DNA of 64,000 nt from Nocardioides coralli (GTDB lineage: Bacteria > Actinomycetota > Actinomycetes > Propionibacteriales > Nocardioidaceae). Each line of letters opens with the position of its first letter. The stretch's first letter is position 1. Shown here in pieces: positions 61,151 to 64,000 of this stretch. Under the pieces are notes generated by a model. The model was not told the origin of the DNA. It did not search any database and saw only the letters and a list, made by a program, of their open reading frames with translations. Position numbers and translations under genes: made by a program. The stretch covers positions 124,001 through 188,000 of the forward strand of contig NZ_CP082273.1 of NCBI RefSeq assembly GCF_019880385.1, written 5' to 3'.

Positions 61151-61156
61151 ACCGTA
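61151..61156 (-). promoter_or_regulatory. Probable leaderless -10 box for the M15 peptidase gene
   Basis: On the minus strand TACGGT is followed by eight bases and the GTG at 61142. Confidence 0.45.
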
Positions 61157-61166
61157 CGCTCCGCCG

Positions 61167-62954
61167 TCACGGGGTCGGCAGCGTGACCACGACCGTGGTG
61201 CCCTCCCCGAGTCGCGAGCTGACCTCGATCCGCCCGCTGTGACGGTCCACGATGCGCCGGACGATCGCGAGCCCGAGGCCGGTTCCGGGTCGGGAGACGG
61301 CCTCGGGGTTCGTCGAGCGGAAGAACTCCGTGAACAGCTCGGCCTGGTCGCGCTCGGAGATGCCGATGCCCTCGTCGCGGACCTCCAGCACCACCTCGTC
61401 CTCCTCGCGCCGCACCCCGAGGTGGACCCGACCGCCCGGGCGGGAGTACTTGACGGCGTTGGACAGCAGGTTGGCCAGCAGCCGCGTCAGCTCGGCCCGG
61501 CTGCCGGCGACGGTCGCGTCGCCGACCACCCGCGGCGCGGCGACGGCCACGCCGTACTGGTCGGCGGCGAGGGCGAGGTCCTCGGTGACCTCGCCCAGGA
61601 CGGCCGCGAGGTCGATGCGGGCGCCGGCGAGCGGGTGGTCCGGGGTCTCCATGCGGCTGAGCAGCAGCAGGTCGTCGACCACGGCCGACAGCCGCTCGGC
61701 GCTGCGGGCGAGGGCACGCAGCGAGGGGTGCGCGTCCGCGGGCAGCCCCGCGAGCGACTCGAGCAGCTCGACGTGGCCGAGGATCACCCCGAGCGGGTTC
61801 TGAAGCTCGTGCGAGACCGTCGAGATCAGCTGGGAGCGGTACTCGTCGAGCCGCTTGAGCTCCTCCATGAGCTCGAGCTCCCGGCCACGTGCCCGGGTGT
61901 TGAGGACCGCCCGGCCGAGGTCGTGGCCGACGTCGAGGGCCGCGGAGCTCTCGGCATCGGTCCAGCGCAGGCCGTCGACGCGCCGCGCCAGCAGGAGCAC
62001 GCCGAGCGGCTCGGGTCCGGCGCCCAGCGGCACCACCACGAGCGCCCCCGCGCCCCGTTCGGCCAGGTGGTGGGTGAGGCGGTCACGGTGCTCCTCGTCG
62101 AGGCGTTCGTCGCCCCAGACCTGGCCCGGCTCCACGATCACGACGGTCTGCGCCGCCCAGGCGCGGCGGCTGGCTGCGAGGACGGCGTCGAGCAGGTCGT
62201 CGGGCAGCTGGACCGCGGAGTCGTCGGAGAGGGCCGGGGGCGGGTCGCCGTCGACCAGCACCGCGATGTCGTCGGCCCGGAAGCCCTCGGCGAGGTGCTC
62301 CCGTGTCTGGGCCAGCAGCTCCCGGTAGTCCAGCCGGCTCGAGGCCGCCCGGATCACCTCCCGGGCGGTGCTCGCCAGCCGGACCTGCTGGCTCAGCTCC
62401 TCGCGCTCGATGGTGGTGAGCACGGCGCGCAGCGGGAGCTCCATGGTCTCGGCGAGCGCGTGCAGCCGGGCGGGCGGGAGACGTCGGCCCGACACGGGCT
62501 CGTCGAGGTAGAGCAGCGCGCGCAGCTCCCCGCGCTCGCTGACGATCCGCGCGACCAGCATGTCCATCGGGCGCCACTGGTCGGGCTCGCCGGTCTCGGA
62601 GATGTCGGGCACCCAGCCGTACGCCGACATCCGCTCGGCGGCGTCCTTGGTGAACCACTCCTCGGCCACGAACGTGAACGCGCCGTACTCGGCGCCCAGG
62701 GAGAAGGCGACCCCCATGACGTTGAGGGGGGAGGCGCTGCCGAGCAGCTCCTTCTCCCCCTCGGGGCTGCCGGCGATCGCCACGAACTCGAGCATGTTGT
62801 CGCCCCGCAGGACCTCGATGGCGCACACCTTGAAGCCGGCGCGCTCGCGGACGTCGTCGGCGATCCGGCGCAGCGCCTGGCGGGCCTCGGGCTCGCCCCA
62901 GGTGTCCTGGCGTGGGCGCGCCTGGTCCTCCGGTGGAGGTGAGGTGTCGGACAT
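61167..62954 (-). CDS. Soluble GAF-domain sensor histidine kinase
   Basis: A 595-residue kinase without clear membrane segments. Two GAF-like sensor regions (about residues 30-190, FKVCAIEVLRGDNMLEFVAI, and 215-350, GAGALVVVPLGAGPEPLGVL) precede HisKA with the phospho-acceptor His in TVSHELQNPLGVILGHVELL (about 381). The ATPase domain has LLSNAVKYSRPGGR, RDEGIGISERDQ and GTGLGLAIVRRI. ATG 62954 follows AGGAGCC. No response regulator is adjacent, so it is an orphan kinase, possibly signalling to a distant partner. It is divergent from the acyl-CoA dehydrogenase gene. Confidence 0.9.
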   Translation of the reverse strand: MSDTSPPPEDQARPRQDTWGEPEARQALRRIADDVRERAGFKVCAIEVLRGDNMLEFVAIAGSPEGEKELLGSASPLNVMGVAFSLGAEYGAFTFVAEEWFTKDAAERMSAYGWVPDISETGEPDQWRPMDMLVARIVSERGELRALLYLDEPVSGRRLPPARLHALAETMELPLRAVLTTIEREELSQQVRLASTAREVIRAASSRLDYRELLAQTREHLAEGFRADDIAVLVDGDPPPALSDDSAVQLPDDLLDAVLAASRRAWAAQTVVIVEPGQVWGDERLDEEHRDRLTHHLAERGAGALVVVPLGAGPEPLGVLLLARRVDGLRWTDAESSAALDVGHDLGRAVLNTRARGRELELMEELKRLDEYRSQLISTVSHELQNPLGVILGHVELLESLAGLPADAHPSLRALARSAERLSAVVDDLLLLSRMETPDHPLAGARIDLAAVLGEVTEDLALAADQYGVAVAAPRVVGDATVAGSRAELTRLLANLLSNAVKYSRPGGRVHLGVRREEDEVVLEVRDEGIGISERDQAELFTEFFRSTNPEAVSRPGTGLGLAIVRRIVDRHSGRIEVSSRLGEGTTVVVTLPTP

Positions 62955-63051
62955 GGGCGTGGCTCCTGCAGGGGGTGGTCCCAGCCTGACAGGCCGGGTG
63001 GGCCCGCGCGGCCGGATCGAGGCAATTGGTGGCAACTGACCAGTGAGTAAC

Positions 63052-64000
63052 ATGGCGGCCATGGAGCGCACCATCTACGACGAGGACCACGAGGCCTTCC
63101 GCAGCTCGGTCAAGGAGTTCCTCGACCGCGAGGTGGTCCCCCACCTCGACGAGCACGCCGCCAACCACGGCCTCCCGCGCGAGTTCTGGCTGGGAGCCGG
63201 CAAGCAGGGCCTGCTCGGGCTCGAGGTCCCCGAGCAGTACGGCGGGATGGAAGCCGGGGACTACCGCTTCAACGCGGTGCTCACCGAGGAGCTCGCCAAG
63301 GTCAACATGACGCTCCCGAGCTGCGTCGGGATCCACGCCGACATCGTGGCCCCCTACCTGGTCCACCTCACCGACGACGCCCAGAAGGCGCGGTGGCTGC
63401 CGTCGTTCTGCACCGGCGAGCTCGTGACCGCCATCGGCATGACCGAGCCGTCCGGCGGCTCGGACCTCGCGGCCCTCAAGACCACAGCCGTGCGCGACGG
63501 TGACGACTGGATCCTCAACGGCTCCAAGACCTTCATCACCAACGGCGGTTCCGCCGACCTGGTCGTGGTGGCGGCGCGGACCTCGCCGGAGAAGAAGGCG
63601 AAGGGCATCTCGTTGTTCGGGGTCGACACCTCCGCAGAGGGGTTCTCCGTCGGTCGGGTGCTCGACAAGGTCGGCCAGGACGAGTCCGACACCGCGGAGC
63701 TGGCCTTCGAGGACGTCCGGGTCAGCAACGACGACCTGATCGGCGAGCTCGACACCGGCTTCATCTCGATGATGCAGTTCCTGCCCCAGGAGCGGCTCGG
63801 CTCAGCCGTGACCAACCTGGCCCACGCGGCGCAGATCCTCGAGGAGACCGTCGACTACGCCAAGGAGCGGAAGGCGTTCGGGCAGCCCATCGGGGCCTTC
63901 CAGAACACGCAGTTCCTCCTCGCCGACCTCGTCACGCGGGTCGAGGTGACGCAGGCCTACGTCGACCAGTGCGTCATGGCCCACACGCGCGGCGAGCTCA
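63052..64000 (+). CDS. Acyl-CoA dehydrogenase (cut by window edge)
   Basis: The first 316 residues of a typical acyl-CoA dehydrogenase, which introduces a trans-2 double bond in an acyl-CoA and passes electrons to ETF. It has DEDHEAFRSSVKEFLDREVV, LLGLEVPEQYGGMEAGDYRF, the FAD/substrate motif TAIGMTEPSGGSDLAALKTT and LNGSKTFITNGGSADLVVVA, then ERLGSAVTNLAHAAQILEET and RKAFGQPIGAFQNTQF. The frame is open to base 64000; the catalytic Glu would lie beyond the edge or close to it. ATG 63052 (MAAMERT) and ATG 63061 are both possible. Chain-length preference cannot be judged. Confidence 0.93.
   Translation, partial: MAAMERTIYDEDHEAFRSSVKEFLDREVVPHLDEHAANHGLPREFWLGAGKQGLLGLEVPEQYGGMEAGDYRFNAVLTEELAKVNMTLPSCVGIHADIVAPYLVHLTDDAQKARWLPSFCTGELVTAIGMTEPSGGSDLAALKTTAVRDGDDWILNGSKTFITNGGSADLVVVAARTSPEKKAKGISLFGVDTSAEGFSVGRVLDKVGQDESDTAELAFEDVRVSNDDLIGELDTGFISMMQFLPQERLGSAVTNLAHAAQILEETVDYAKERKAFGQPIGAFQNTQFLLADLVTRVEVTQAYVDQCVMAHTRGEL

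Overview
The window reads as a chromosomal segment of a high-GC Gram-positive actinobacterium, most likely Nocardioidaceae/Nocardioides-like (inference). Supporting points are the very GC-rich codon use with many GTG starts, a proteasome activator (Bpa/PafE), egtB/egtD ergothioneine genes, F420-type (DDN-like) oxidoreductases, a TB7.3-like biotin carrier and an LldD2-like lactate dehydrogenase. I see no phage, plasmid, transposase or CRISPR array. No gap between genes exceeds 300 bases; the largest gaps (about 190-215 bases) hold promoters, terminators or small repeats and are listed.

Layout. 1-12 kb: the start of pheA (cut by the window edge), small membrane and F420-type proteins, a PAP2-lipid kinase fusion, the coupled serS-HAD-GNAT-HAD run, bpa, the coupled mobA-DUF6457-qor run, a nitrilase-family amidase, a membrane protein and a biotin carrier. 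12-17 kb: two tRNA-Ser genes, a 42-residue secreted peptide gene facing a LuxR/TrmB-like regulator, a canonical GTP-dependent PEP carboxykinase and a NarL-type response regulator. 17.6-20.7 kb: a translationally coupled cluster of acyl-CoA dehydrogenase-like protein, PIG-L deacetylase/NodS-like methyltransferase fusion and family-2 glycosyltransferase, then tRNA-Arg. 21-28 kb: a MASE1 histidine kinase and the egtB-egtD-CHAD-patatin run. 28-36 kb: GNAT, DUF1905 and TauE proteins, an lldD-lhgO-MFS 2-hydroxyacid operon, and a second, atypical PEP carboxykinase homologue lacking several catalytic residues.

36-45 kb: recC-recB-recD coupled by 4-base overlaps, then an ACT-domain protein. 45-48 kb: two tandem secreted beta-propeller paralogues with a shared upstream motif. 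48-54 kb: a DDN-like protein, menB, a SIRT5-type sirtuin, and a TetR/MmpL divergent pair. 54-60 kb: the glycogen-to-trehalose route, with treX followed by a single-chain TreY-TreZ fusion. 60-64 kb: an M15 peptidase lipoprotein, a GAF histidine kinase, and an acyl-CoA dehydrogenase cut by the window edge.

Most worth follow-up: the PEPCK homologue with altered metal, P-loop and substrate residues; the secreted peptide beside a LuxR-type regulator; the deacetylase/N-methyltransferase/glycosyltransferase cluster; a 124-base inverted-repeat element flanked by 25-base direct repeats at the mmpL/treYZ junction; and a recurring TANNNT box 6-8 bases before start codons, which suggests widespread leaderless transcription.
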